From Planctomycetota bacterium (GTDB lineage Bacteria; Planctomycetota; UBA8742; JACQVU01), in the NCBI GenBank assembly GCA_016209585.1, contig JACQVU010000048.1, forward strand, positions 1 through 19,357: a stretch of 19,357 bases of DNA, given 5' to 3'. Positions 6,753-15,263 of the stretch are shown one piece after another. The position numbers and the translations under genes are program-made. The notes under the pieces are model-generated. The model worked only from the letters and a program-made list of their open reading frames with translations, had not been told where the DNA came from and ran no database searches. Positions within the stretch are counted from its first letter, which is position 1; each line of letters begins with the position of its first letter.

Positions 6753-7949
6753 ATGGTTACCTCACGCGGTCTTTCCCCTTCCCGCCACCGGCGAGCGGAG
6801 AGCCACGGCCACGGCGCGCCGCTTCCGGGAAGTGTCCGCGGGGCCGGCGCCGCGCGAACGTTGCTGGCCGCCGGCTTGGGCTTCGGGCTGGCGGTGGCCT
6901 GGTACAACGAGCCTGCCATCGTGGAGCAAAGCCGGAGACTGTTGGACGTCTCCGGGTCACGAGTGGTCGCCGCGCTTCGGCCGCCGCCGCCACCCCGGCC
7001 GGCGCCCGCGCGCGCGACGCCGGAGATGGCCACCGAGACGAGGGAGGCGCTGCGGGTGGCCGACGCCCGCCTGCGCGACGCCCGGGCCGCGCTGGCCGCG
7101 CGACAGTGGATCGCCGCCTACCGGCAGGCTGCGCGGGGGAGCGAGCGGCTGGCGTTCCTCACCACCGGCGGGCGGGCGACGCTCGACGGGCTGCCCATAC
7201 CGGGCGCGGCCGCGCCAGCCCCGTCTCCGTCCGACGACGATCCGGCGGCCGGGCGCGAAGCGGCGCCGGAATCTCCACCCGACCTGCGCGCGGCGCTGGG
7301 CGTGACGTTGGACCGGTTGAACGACGCGCGCCGCGAGGCCTGCGAGGCGCTGCTCGCCCCCGGCGGCGCGCCCCCGGAAATGCTGGTTCGCCTGTTCCGG
7401 GTGGAGGAGGGCGCCCCCTGCCTGATCGCCGGAGAGTTAGCCTCGTGGGAACGCCACCGCGAGGGTGACCTGCGCCTGGCCGCGATGCGCGGGGTCTGGG
7501 CGTTGATGTCGCAGGCGGAGCCAGGTCTCACGTTCACGACGCCGCCCGGCTTCACGCCACGCCAGGCGCAGACGTTGGAGAAGGTCCGCACGGCGCTGGC
7601 GTTCGAGTATGCCCTGGAAGAGTACGCCTGCGCGATGTACGGCGCGGGACAGCGTGTTCCAGGAGGCGGCGCGGCCGACGACGAGCGTCCCGACCGCGAC
7701 ACCCAGGCGATCCTGGAAGAACGGGTGACCGAACTCCGGCAACTCCGGACCTTCGTCGCCTCCTCAAGCCTCGGCCCGGCGCCGCCCGTGGGGAGCAAGC
7801 CCGGCAGCGGCACGCTGCGGCCGTATGTGGCGGTCGAACGCGCCCGGCTCGCGGCGCGCGTCCGGCGGCTCTGGCTCTGCGCCGGGCGCCCGCGTCCCGC
7901 GTCGTGGCTCGCCACCCTGGCCGGGGCGGGGCCGACAACTGACCGCTGA
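6753..7949 (+). CDS. Membrane-anchored protein of unknown function
   Basis: I do not recognise the family. The 398-residue product has a basic N-terminus, one hydrophobic segment at about 34-50 (ARTLLAAGLGFGLAVAW) that is either a membrane anchor or an uncleaved signal, a proline-rich stretch (RPPPPPRPAP, 76-85), then mostly helical, Ala/Arg-rich sequence with two low-complexity linkers (about 150-175 and 320-355). The topology suggests an inner-membrane anchored periplasmic protein, by inference. The conserved C-terminal block VAVERARLAARVRRLWL is also present as a remnant at 6531-6620, so the gene has or had a paralogue. It lies 24 bases before the EF-G gene, whose ribosome-binding site is in this gap. 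The ATG at 6753 has no good Shine-Dalgarno. Confidence 0.7.
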   Translation: MVTSRGLSPSRHRRAESHGHGAPLPGSVRGAGAARTLLAAGLGFGLAVAWYNEPAIVEQSRRLLDVSGSRVVAALRPPPPPRPAPARATPEMATETREALRVADARLRDARAALAARQWIAAYRQAARGSERLAFLTTGGRATLDGLPIPGAAAPAPSPSDDDPAAGREAAPESPPDLRAALGVTLDRLNDARREACEALLAPGGAPPEMLVRLFRVEEGAPCLIAGELASWERHREGDLRLAAMRGVWALMSQAEPGLTFTTPPGFTPRQAQTLEKVRTALAFEYALEEYACAMYGAGQRVPGGGAADDERPDRDTQAILEERVTELRQLRTFVASSSLGPAPPVGSKPGSGTLRPYVAVERARLAARVRRLWLCAGRPRPASWLATLAGAGPTTDR

Positions 7950-7973
7950 CAACCGGACCCGTGAGGAATAGAC

Positions 7974-10079
7974 TTGGCGGGTACGAAACGGTCGTCCATG
8001 AGTGATGCCCTCGCCACGTCGCCGAAGGAACTGATCCGCAACTTCGGCATCATCGCCCACATCGACGCCGGGAAGACCACCACCACCGAGCGCATCCTCT
8101 ACTATTCCGGCCGCGAGCATCGCATCGGCGAGGTGGACGCCGGCACCACCGTCACCGACTTCGACAAGGAAGAGCAGGAGCGCGGGATCACCATCTACGC
8201 CGCCGCGGTCACCACCGCCTGGACCTGCCGCGACAGGCGGCACCAGTTCAACATCATTGATACCCCCGGCCACGTCGATTTCACCGCCGAGGTCGAACGC
8301 TCCCTGCGCGTGCTGGACGGCGCCGTCGTCATCTTCTGCGGGGTCGAGGGGGTGGAGGCCCAGTCCGAAACCGTCTGGCATCAGGCTGACCGCTACGAGG
8401 TGCCACGGGTGGCCTTCGTCAACAAAATGGACCGCGTCGGCGCGGACTACGATCGCGTGGTGAAGGAAATCCGCGAGCGGTTGCGCGCCAATCCCCTGCC
8501 CGTCGTCCTGCCCTGCGGCACGGCCGGAGCGTTTCACGGCGTCATCGACATCGTCCGCATGCGCCACCTGGTCTGGGACGAGGCCGCCGCCGGCGCGCGG
8601 TTCGAGGCCCGGGAGATCCCCGCCGCCCTCCGCCCGGTGGCCGACCAGGCCCGCGAGCACCTCTGCGACCAGTTGTCGGATGTCTCGGATCGCTTCGCCG
8701 AGGCCTACCTGGCCGGCGACGTCACCGAGCCCCTGCTCCTGGCCACGCTGCGGGAGGGAACGCTGCGCCGCAAGTTCGTGCCGGTGCTCGCCGGGGCGTC
8801 GCGCCGCAACCAGGGCGTCCAGCCGCTGATGGACGCGGTGTGCGAGTTCCTGCCCTCCCCGCTGGACGTGCCGGCGCCGGTGGGAGTGAACCCCCGGACG
8901 GGAAAGACCACGCAGTGTCCGCCGCCCGGCGACGACGCCCCGACCGTGGCCTTCGCCTTCAAGACCGCCTTCACCCAGCACTACGAATTCACCTTCCTGC
9001 GGGTCTACTCCGGCACGTTGCGTGAACGGGGGTCGTTGCTCAACAGCCGCACCGGCAAGCAGGAGCGCGTGCTGCGCCTGGGGCGCGTCTACGCCGACGA
9101 ACTGGAGCCGATCACCGCCCTCGGCGCCGGCGACATCGGCGCGGCCGTCTCGCTCCGCGACACTTCCACCGGCGACACGCTGTGCGACGCGAAACACCCC
9201 GTGGCGCTGGAGCCGGCGGTCTTTCCGGAGCCGGTCATCGCCGTGGCGGTCGAGCCGAAGTCGTCCGACGACAAAGACCGCCTCGCCGACGTGCTGGGGA
9301 AACTCAGCCACACAGACCCCACCTTCCGCTACCACCTGAATGAGGAGACCGGACAACTCCTGATCAGCGGCATGGGCGAACTGCACCTGGAGGTGCTGAT
9401 CAACCGCATGGCGCGCGACCACCGGCTGCTGGTGAACCGCGGCCAGCCCAGCGTGGCCTACAAGGAAACGGTCGAGAAAGCGGCCGACGTTGTCAGCCGG
9501 TTCGAACGTCAGTCGGCCGGCAAGACGCTGTTCGCGGAAGTCCACCTCATGGTGGAGCCAAGCCGGGCGCAGGAGGCGCCCGAAGCCCTGATGCGCGCCT
9601 CCGAATCCTCCATCCCCCGCCAGTTCCACGACGCCGTGCTCGCCGGATTGCGCGGCTCCACCGGCTCCGGCGGGCGGTGCGGCTTCCCCATCATCTACGC
9701 CCGCGCCACCGTCATCGGCGGCAAGGCCACCGCCGATTCCAACGAGGTGGCCTTCGAGGCCGCCGCCGCCCACGCCTTTCACGAGGCGGTGGAGAAGGCC
9801 GGCACCGCGATGCTGGAGCCGGTGATGAAATACGAGGTGCGGACGCCCGACGCCTGTTTCGGACCGGTCTCCAATGATCTGCTCAACCGCCGCGCCACCA
9901 TCGACGAGACCGAGCCGCTCGGAACGGTGACGATCATCCGCGGCCGGGTGCCCATCGCCGAGATGTTCGGCTACTCCACCGTTCTGCGCTCACTTTCCGG
10001 CGGGCGGGCCTCGTACAGCATGGAGGCGCACTCCTACGCCCGCGTGCCGGAAGAGGTGCGGCGCCGGTATCTGCTCTGA
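7974..10079 (+). CDS. Elongation factor G family GTPase (paralogue outside the str operon)
   Basis: A 701-residue translational GTPase. G1 AHIDAGKTTT is at 28-37, G2 QERGIT at 68-73, G3 DTPGH (with the catalytic His) at 96-100, and G4 NKMD at 150-153. Domains II-V follow, with ISGMGELHLEVL in domain III and VPIAEMFGYSTVLRSL plus GGRASYSME in domain V. All essential motifs are present, so the GTPase should be active in translocation or ribosome recycling. The TTG at 7974 is preferred because GAGGA lies six bases upstream (7963-7967); the ATG eight codons later (7998) has no Shine-Dalgarno. No rpsL, rpsG or tuf is nearby, so this is probably a second EF-G (EF-G2/spdEFG-like) and not the str-operon gene; hence no fusA symbol is given. 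Confidence 0.93.
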   Translation: MAGTKRSSMSDALATSPKELIRNFGIIAHIDAGKTTTTERILYYSGREHRIGEVDAGTTVTDFDKEEQERGITIYAAAVTTAWTCRDRRHQFNIIDTPGHVDFTAEVERSLRVLDGAVVIFCGVEGVEAQSETVWHQADRYEVPRVAFVNKMDRVGADYDRVVKEIRERLRANPLPVVLPCGTAGAFHGVIDIVRMRHLVWDEAAAGARFEAREIPAALRPVADQAREHLCDQLSDVSDRFAEAYLAGDVTEPLLLATLREGTLRRKFVPVLAGASRRNQGVQPLMDAVCEFLPSPLDVPAPVGVNPRTGKTTQCPPPGDDAPTVAFAFKTAFTQHYEFTFLRVYSGTLRERGSLLNSRTGKQERVLRLGRVYADELEPITALGAGDIGAAVSLRDTSTGDTLCDAKHPVALEPAVFPEPVIAVAVEPKSSDDKDRLADVLGKLSHTDPTFRYHLNEETGQLLISGMGELHLEVLINRMARDHRLLVNRGQPSVAYKETVEKAADVVSRFERQSAGKTLFAEVHLMVEPSRAQEAPEALMRASESSIPRQFHDAVLAGLRGSTGSGGRCGFPIIYARATVIGGKATADSNEVAFEAAAAHAFHEAVEKAGTAMLEPVMKYEVRTPDACFGPVSNDLLNRRATIDETEPLGTVTIIRGRVPIAEMFGYSTVLRSLSGGRASYSMEAHSYARVPEEVRRRYLL

Positions 10080-10224
10080 CGGCTCGTCAGCGGATGACGG
10101 GCGAGCCATGGATGAGCAGAGCGTCCGGGATCGGCCGCCGGCGGCGACGGATGCGAGGGATCGCGCCTGGTGCGCGGAGCAGTCGCCGGCGGCGCGATGG
10201 CGCGGCGCGGGACGCTGATCTTCG

Positions 10225-10280
10225 AGCCTGTTTCGGTAGCTCGGGCTCGCGGTCAAAGCGCCTACCGAAACAGGCTTTTA
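10225..10280. terminator. Bidirectional terminator-like inverted repeat
   Basis: A perfect 15-bp inverted repeat, AGCCTGTTTCGGTAG (10225-10239) and CTACCGAAACAGGCT (10262-10276), flanks a 22-base GC-rich loop and is followed by TTTT on the plus strand. It lies between the convergent EF-G gene and the minus-strand directon, overlapping the latter's last stop codon region, as expected for a terminator serving both. The loop is longer than usual for an intrinsic terminator. The rest of 10080-10224 shows nothing else that I can support. Confidence 0.7.
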
Positions 10281-10505
10281 CTTCACGTTCATCGCGGCGT
10301 AGACCTTTCCCGCGCGACGCAACCAGTCGATATCCTCGCGCTCGGCGCGCTCACGCACCTCCCGCAGAAACTCGATCGTTTCCGCCTCGTAGCACGGCTC
10401 GCTCGGATCGTCGACGGGAACCACCATGTCGACGGCCACGGCGACGACGTACTTCTCCGTCTGAATGAACCGCGTCCGCGAAACGCGCTTTCCTGGGATT
10501 CGCAT
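10278..10505 (-). CDS. Small partner of the DUF4258 protein, possible antitoxin
   Basis: A 75-residue protein (MRIPGKRVSRTRFIQ...) with a beta-rich first half (YVVAVAVDMVVPVDD) and a charged helical second half (EFLREVRERAEREDIDWLRR). No family is recognised. The ATG at 10505 overlaps the stop of the DUF4258 gene by one base (TGATG), with GGAG seven bases upstream, so the two are translationally coupled; a GTG one codon earlier is the alternative. DUF4258 proteins usually pair with a YgiT-type zinc-finger antitoxin, but this protein has one Cys only and is not of that type. Antitoxin function is inferred from the gene pairing alone. Confidence 0.65.
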   Translation of the reverse strand: MRIPGKRVSRTRFIQTEKYVVAVAVDMVVPVDDPSEPCYEAETIEFLREVRERAEREDIDWLRRAGKVYAAMNVK

Positions 10506-10795
10506 CACGAGTCTCCGTAGAAGAAGTGGACGGTCACCAGTTTCGCCACCTTACTTCGATACAGCAGAGACCATACTACCTTGACCGAGGCGCCGTTCGG
10601 AAGTATCTCCCGCAACTCCACGGTGGGGTTCGGCTTGGCGTTCACGTTTTCGATGATCCGCACGGCGCTTTCCATCCCCGCCACTACTTGCCACTCCATG
10701 ATACCACGTTCCTCCAATCGATCCGAAGCGTGTTCCCCAATGACATACCTTCCTTCCAAGACAAGACGGCGAATGGTCTCGAACAGCACACCCAT
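10505..10795 (-). CDS. DUF4258 domain protein, RelE/MqsR-like toxin candidate
   Basis: A 96-residue protein with the DUF4258 hallmark near the N-terminus: VLEGRYVIGEHASDRLEERGI (about 12-32) with His22, Arg26 and Arg30 conserved by memory of the family, followed by a beta-strand-rich C-terminal half (VKVVWSLLYR, KLVTVHFFY). Such proteins are small, often toxin-like and encoded in two-gene units. The ATG at 10795 is preceded by a weak GAGCGG. It begins 49 bases after the end of the glycosyltransferase-radical SAM fusion gene and is probably co-transcribed. Base composition is richer in A/T than the upstream gene. Confidence 0.75.
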   Translation of the reverse strand: MGVLFETIRRLVLEGRYVIGEHASDRLEERGIMEWQVVAGMESAVRIIENVNAKPNPTVELREILPNGASVKVVWSLLYRSKVAKLVTVHFFYGDS

Positions 10796-10844
10796 GTCCG
10801 CTCAGGCAATGAAGGTGACGGGGACCGCGTCGTCGGCGCGTCCC

Positions 10845-13800
10845 TCAATACTCCGTCGCCGTCTCGAACGTCCGGCTCACGTCGCGCATCGAATAGTTCG
10901 AAAAGTCCACGAACAGACCGAGTTCGCGGCACCGCTCAGCCATGCGGCGGTGGCGGTCGCGGCGGACGTCGGGCGTGTTCTTGCCGTCTTCGCTCACCCA
11001 GGTGCCGTTGCCTTCCTGCAGCGCCACGCCCACCTTTCCGGCCTCGTGGTACAAAGTGGTTCCTTTGATCACCTGGCAATCCGACAGAAGCCCGATGATG
11101 TCGATGTAGGGCGCGACCTGTTCGAGGAATTTCAGGTTGAAGTCGAAGTCTTCGTCGGTCTCGGTCGGGAAGCCGACGATGATGTTCACCACCGTCTGGA
11201 TACCCGCTTTCTTCGCGTTCCTCAGCGTGTTCACCACGTCTTCCTTGCGGAAAAGGCGCCGCATGTCGGTCAGCACGCTGTCGGAGAAATTCTCCGCGCC
11301 GAATGCGAGGGACGAGCAACCGCTTTCCTTGAGGCGTTTGAGGTATTCGGCCGTCATCTCTTTGCGGATGACGGCGTTGCCGGCCCAGTCGATATCGAAC
11401 GGCGCGGCGATGAGCAGATCGGCCAGCCGCAGGAGTTCCTTCATCGAGGCGTTCACCAGGCTGTCGAGGAAAATGAACTTGCTGATGCCGTACCGCTCCC
11501 GTTGCACGCAGATCTCGTGGAACACCTTCTCCGCGCTGCGGTAGCGGAACTTCTTCCAGCGGGTGCGGTCGGAGCAGAAGGTGCAGAGCATGGGGCAGCC
11601 GCGGCTCATCATGATGGGCAGCACGGCGTCGGGATAGGGTTTGGTTTCAAGGAGTGGAATTGGCAGGTCGTCGAGGTCGCGGAGGTTCTCGCGCAGTTTC
11701 TCCGGCATGCGGTACGCGCCCGCGTCGTCCTTCCACATGACGCCGTCGACCCCCGCTGCGCCGCGACCGTTCAGCACGCGGTCGCAGAGGTCGAAGAAGG
11801 TCACCTCGCCTTCGCCGATGACGACGGCGTCGACCACGCCGGGCGGAAGATCCTCGGCGTGCTCGGTCGTGCCTTCGAAGAGATCGCTCGGTTTCGAGAC
11901 GTTCAGGCACTGCGGCCCGCCGAAGACGATGAACAGGTCGGGCTTGCGACGGCGCATCATGCGCGCCAATTCGAGGTTGGCCAGCACGTTGGCCGTGTTG
12001 CACGAGAAGCCCACCACGCGCGGGTCGTGGGCCAGCACGTCGTCGATGAACTCCTCCACGATGGCGCGCGTGTCCGACAGCACGCCCTGCACGTTGTCGA
12101 GATTCTTCCACAGATTGTGATAATTCGTGTTCCAGTAACGCTGAATCTCTTCCGGCGAACGGTTGTAGAGCCGCACGTTGAGGTCGAAGGCGCGCGCCGT
12201 GATGCCGCGCTCCTGCAGGTAAGTGGCCAGGTACGCGATGCCCAGCGGCGGGTTCGTCACCCCCCAGCAAGGCCCCATGATGGCCACCACCTCGGCCTTC
12301 GGCCGCAGCGCGCCGAAGCGTGCGGGCGCCGCTGACGATAGCGCCGGCGATACCCCCCCCGGCGCGGCGTGGCGCGGACGGGCGACCTCTTCAGCCTCGC
12401 GGATGATCTCCGCCGCGCGGGCAGCCACGGCGCGGGATTCCTCGCCATCCTTGTAGCGTGAGAGATAGCGCGTGTCTTCCTGGTCGAGCGCGCCGCCCGC
12501 GCCCACCGACACTTCCTTGCCGTTCCCGCCGTGATCGTGCTCGTGCCCCGGCCCCGACAACAGCGCCGAGCCGCACGCGCTGACGGCCGCCGCGCCCGCC
12601 GAGGGAAGGCGCGCCGGCTCGCCCGGGCGCGACGGCGCAGCCCCACCGCGCGCCACCTCCCTGGTTGGGGCGGGAGGCGCTTCGGGATCAAGCGGGGCGG
12701 CGCGACCGGCGCCGGTCGCCTCCACGCCCGCGAGGGGAAGGCCGGGCGGCGCGGGAGCGGATCGCCCCGCGAAGTCCGGCAGGTTCCAGGGGCCGGCGGG
12801 GGCCGGGCCACGGATCATGTTGATCAGGTGCAGGCCGATGAGGCGCGGGTACTGCTTGAGGAACCGCGTGAACGCCCGCTCGGCCTTCTTCTTCGCCTTG
12901 AACGGGCCGGACGACTTGATGGCGCGAAGCACGCCTTCGAGGTGTTCGCGCCGGCAGTCGAGGGCGCGGAGGCGCGCCTCCTTCTTCCCGAGTTCCGTTT
13001 GCAGCGTCCCGAGGAGCGTCTCCTTTTCCGTCAGGTCGCGTTCCAGACCTTCGATCTCACGGCGAATCTCGTCATTGAGCGCGGCGAGGTCCCGGTCAGC
13101 GGCGGCGAGGTCGGCCTCGCGGGACTCCCGCGTCGTGATTTCTTCGTGGAGCGCGGCTTTCAGGTGCACGACCTCTTCCCGCTGGTCGAGCGCCTCCCGG
13201 CGGGCGAGATTGAGCGCGTCGAACGTCTCCTGGGCGCGTTTCTGAAGGGTTTCGTGCCGCGACGTGGTTTCGCGATTCGCCCGCACCAGGCGATCGTTCT
13301 CTTCGCGCAGGCGCAGCTGGTCGAGGAAGAGGCGCGACATGGCGTCGCGTCGCTGCCCCGCGCTTCGGCGGCGCGGCGACGCGCAGAACGCCGCCAGCGA
13401 CGCCGCGGCGGTTCGCGGATCGTGCCGCCGCATGAACGCCCGCGCCCGGGCCGCGAAGGCCGCGCGCTGCGGCGCGCACCCGGCGACGACGGTGGCGAGG
13501 CGGTCCCACGCGCCGGGCGCGTCAGCCTCCACCACCCAGCCGAGGCGATGCGCGGCGATGCTCTCCGCCAGGTCGTGATCGGAGGCGCAGATCGCGGGAA
13601 GGCCCGACGCCATGAAGGGCAGCAGCCCGGGGGAGAACGCCACGCGCGCGGCCTGCGAAAGACCGAAGAGATCGAGCGCGGCCGCCGCGCCAGCCGTGGG
13701 TGCGAGATCGCCCGGATTGCCGGGATCCATCGCCACGAGCAAGTTCCGATGCGCGCGCGTCAGCGCCTCCACCCCATCGAGCGCCGGCCGCTGCCCGGCG

Positions 13801-14543
13801 ACGAACGGATGCCGCGGCGTGGCGTAGGGCCGGCGGAGGGCGAGCGCGAGAGCGACGCCACGCTTCTCCAGCGCCGTCAGCAGCGGAGCGTACACCAAGG
13901 CGAGGTCGCGCCACGGCCACGCGACGGCCACGGCGGCGATGATCGCCCGCCATTCCCCTCCCCGCGTCGGATTCCCCGCTTCCATCCCGATCGCGGCTCC
14001 GCCGGGGAGACCGAACGGCACGACCGTGATCGGTTGCGCGTTCGCGTCCAGCCCCGCCGCCGTCATCCATGCCGCGAAGAAGTCGCGCTGCCGCGGGCCG
14101 GGCGCGATGAGCCGATCGGCCCGGGCCAAGGCGCGCACCTTGGCGACCACGTCGGCCGAGAGGTCGTATTCGTGAGCGCCGAACGAACGTTCCAGAAGGG
14201 CGGAGGAGGCGAGGTCGAGGACGACGGGGGCTTCGATGTCGAGAGCGTAGGTCGCGGCGGTCCAGTCGCCGAACACCACGACTTCCGGCTTCGCCGCGTC
14301 CAGAACGCTCGCCAGCGTCGCCGTCATGTAGGCCGAGCCGGCAACCGCGGCCAGCGCCGCCCGGCCGCGGTCATCGACGCCGGGCGGAGGCGCTTCAACG
14401 AGGCGAAGGGGGCAGTGCAACGTGACCGCGTGCCCGTGCGCCGCCAGCCCGGCTGCGAGCCCGAGGGCGCGCGCCCCCGCGTCGGACCAGGGAACGCCCG
14501 GCCATGTCGGCAAGTCCGGCGAGACGATGCTGATGCGTGACAT
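10845..14543 (-). CDS. Glycosyltransferase - coiled coil - B12-binding radical SAM fusion
   Basis: One uninterrupted 1232-residue frame. Residues 1-395 look like a GT-B (GT4-type) glycosyltransferase: a Rossmann start (RISIVSPDLPTWPGVPWS), VVPFGLPGG at 174-182, and a donor-site-like FSPGLLPFMASGLPAICA at 303-320. Residues about 405-545 are a heptad-rich coiled coil (LREENDRLV onward). About 578-745 is a Pro/Ala/Gly-rich linker containing HEHDHGG (667-673). From about 750 there is a B12-binding domain (MGPCWGVTNPPLGIAYLATY, VFGGPQC, VIGEGE), then a radical SAM barrel with RGCPMLCTFC (ligands Cys983, Cys987, Cys990), FGAENFSDSV and VNIIVGFPTETDEDF. The ATG at 14543 starts cleanly at the first domain, 19 bases after the DUF5615 gene. 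Glycan synthesis coupled to radical modification is inferred; donor, acceptor and chemistry are unknown. Confidence 0.85.
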   Translation of the reverse strand: MSRISIVSPDLPTWPGVPWSDAGARALGLAAGLAAHGHAVTLHCPLRLVEAPPPGVDDRGRAALAAVAGSAYMTATLASVLDAAKPEVVVFGDWTAATYALDIEAPVVLDLASSALLERSFGAHEYDLSADVVAKVRALARADRLIAPGPRQRDFFAAWMTAAGLDANAQPITVVPFGLPGGAAIGMEAGNPTRGGEWRAIIAAVAVAWPWRDLALVYAPLLTALEKRGVALALALRRPYATPRHPFVAGQRPALDGVEALTRAHRNLLVAMDPGNPGDLAPTAGAAAALDLFGLSQAARVAFSPGLLPFMASGLPAICASDHDLAESIAAHRLGWVVEADAPGAWDRLATVVAGCAPQRAAFAARARAFMRRHDPRTAAASLAAFCASPRRRSAGQRRDAMSRLFLDQLRLREENDRLVRANRETTSRHETLQKRAQETFDALNLARREALDQREEVVHLKAALHEEITTRESREADLAAADRDLAALNDEIRREIEGLERDLTEKETLLGTLQTELGKKEARLRALDCRREHLEGVLRAIKSSGPFKAKKKAERAFTRFLKQYPRLIGLHLINMIRGPAPAGPWNLPDFAGRSAPAPPGLPLAGVEATGAGRAAPLDPEAPPAPTREVARGGAAPSRPGEPARLPSAGAAAVSACGSALLSGPGHEHDHGGNGKEVSVGAGGALDQEDTRYLSRYKDGEESRAVAARAAEIIREAEEVARPRHAAPGGVSPALSSAAPARFGALRPKAEVVAIMGPCWGVTNPPLGIAYLATYLQERGITARAFDLNVRLYNRSPEEIQRYWNTNYHNLWKNLDNVQGVLSDTRAIVEEFIDDVLAHDPRVVGFSCNTANVLANLELARMMRRRKPDLFIVFGGPQCLNVSKPSDLFEGTTEHAEDLPPGVVDAVVIGEGEVTFFDLCDRVLNGRGAAGVDGVMWKDDAGAYRMPEKLRENLRDLDDLPIPLLETKPYPDAVLPIMMSRGCPMLCTFCSDRTRWKKFRYRSAEKVFHEICVQRERYGISKFIFLDSLVNASMKELLRLADLLIAAPFDIDWAGNAVIRKEMTAEYLKRLKESGCSSLAFGAENFSDSVLTDMRRLFRKEDVVNTLRNAKKAGIQTVVNIIVGFPTETDEDFDFNLKFLEQVAPYIDIIGLLSDCQVIKGTTLYHEAGKVGVALQEGNGTWVSEDGKNTPDVRRDRHRRMAERCRELGLFVDFSNYSMRDVSRTFETATEY

Positions 14544-14562
14544 GTGTGTTTTCCGCGAGCGA

Positions 14563-14904
14563 TTACCGTGGGGGCCGGTTGACGCGGATCAGTTTTCCGT
14601 GCAGGTCGCCGGCGGGGAGGATGGCGGCGTGGATGAGCGTGGCCTGTTCGGTGAAATCGCTGAACTCGGATGAGACGACGATGCCGGAATGGTTCGGACG
14701 CGAGCGATGGAGACGGTTGAAGCCCTTCCGATCTATCGTCAGCACGGCTCGGTCAGAGGCAATCGCGAGATCGAGCACGTCCGGATCGAGCACGCCACAC
14801 CCGCCCTTTCCTTCCTCCTGAATCGTCGTCACATCGTGCCCAAGTTGTCGCAGCCTCATCACCGTCGGACGGGGGAAGTTCTCGTCGGCGAACAGGCGGG
14901 CCAT
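14563..14904 (-). CDS. DUF5615 PIN-like toxin
   Basis: A 113-residue protein beginning MARLFADENFPRPTVMRLRQ, the typical opening of DUF5615 PIN-like proteins (Asp7, Glu8, Asn9 as the first acidic cluster). LDPDVLDLA (Asp42/Asp45), AVLTIDRKGF (Asp58) and HSGIVV complete the pattern. These are predicted RNases, usually encoded directly after a DUF433 antitoxin, exactly as here (three bases separate the two). The first catalytic cluster and the central Asp residues are intact, so the nuclease is probably active. It is followed after 19 bases by the glycosyltransferase-radical SAM fusion. Confidence 0.88.
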   Translation of the reverse strand: MARLFADENFPRPTVMRLRQLGHDVTTIQEEGKGGCGVLDPDVLDLAIASDRAVLTIDRKGFNRLHRSRPNHSGIVVSSEFSDFTEQATLIHAAILPAGDLHGKLIRVNRPPR

Positions 14905-14907
14905 CGC

Positions 14908-15243
14908 CTACGCCTCGTCCTGCCGGCGAATCTGCATGTCGATTTCCTCCTGGTGCGCGGCCGCGTACTCCCAAGCGTTCCGCACGTCCCGCGCAGTGAT
15001 CGTCGGATATGAATCGAGGATCGTGGCTTCGCTCATTCCCATGCGACGATAGCTTTCCAGCAGCCACACGGGAATTCGGGTTCCGGCGACGCATGGATCG
15101 CCGCCGCACACGCCGGGAACGCTTTCGATGCCGCGTGACCACTGGCTGACGCCCAATTGCCGTGCCACGTGATCGAGCAGGCGTGACTTCTCGTCCCGAG
15201 TCAGCCCGTCCACCTGCTTCTCGATGTCGTGCAGCGTGCTCAT
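14908..15243 (-). CDS. DUF433 antitoxin
   Basis: The C-terminal part shows the DUF433 signature: VPGVCGGDPCVAGTRIPV, then a helix with YRRMGMSEATILDSYPTIT and a final ARDVRNAWEYAAAHQEEID. The fold is a winged-helix DNA-binding domain that typically autoregulates the module. The first roughly 35 residues (LTRDEKSRLLDHVARQLG) form an extra helical region that also occurs in some family members. The ATG at 15243 is chosen because GGAAAG lies seven bases upstream; starts at 15258, 15264 or 15267 would overlap the end of the preceding radical SAM gene. It is directly upstream of its DUF5615 toxin partner. Confidence 0.88.
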   Translation of the reverse strand: MSTLHDIEKQVDGLTRDEKSRLLDHVARQLGVSQWSRGIESVPGVCGGDPCVAGTRIPVWLLESYRRMGMSEATILDSYPTITARDVRNAWEYAAAHQEEIDMQIRRQDEA

Positions 15244-15263
15244 GGCGTCGCTTTCCATCGTCA

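Noticed and set aside
7764..9782. Long minus-strand open frame (672 codons) opposite EF-G
   Set aside because: It mirrors the codon bias of EF-G; the plus strand carries every EF-G motif.
10278..10505. The 75-residue gene as a peptide precursor for the radical SAM enzymes
   Set aside because: It lacks a leader/core layout or a Cys-, Gly- or repeat-rich core and is translationally coupled to a DUF4258 gene, which fits a toxin-antitoxin pair better. No other small precursor-like frame was seen near the SPASM genes.
12531..14540. Plus-strand open frame (669 codons) opposite the glycosyltransferase part of the fusion
   Set aside because: Arg/Gly-rich low-complexity product with no recognisable domain; a GC-skew artefact. 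The same holds for plus-strand frames at 10581-12335, 15162-17039 and 1181-2716.
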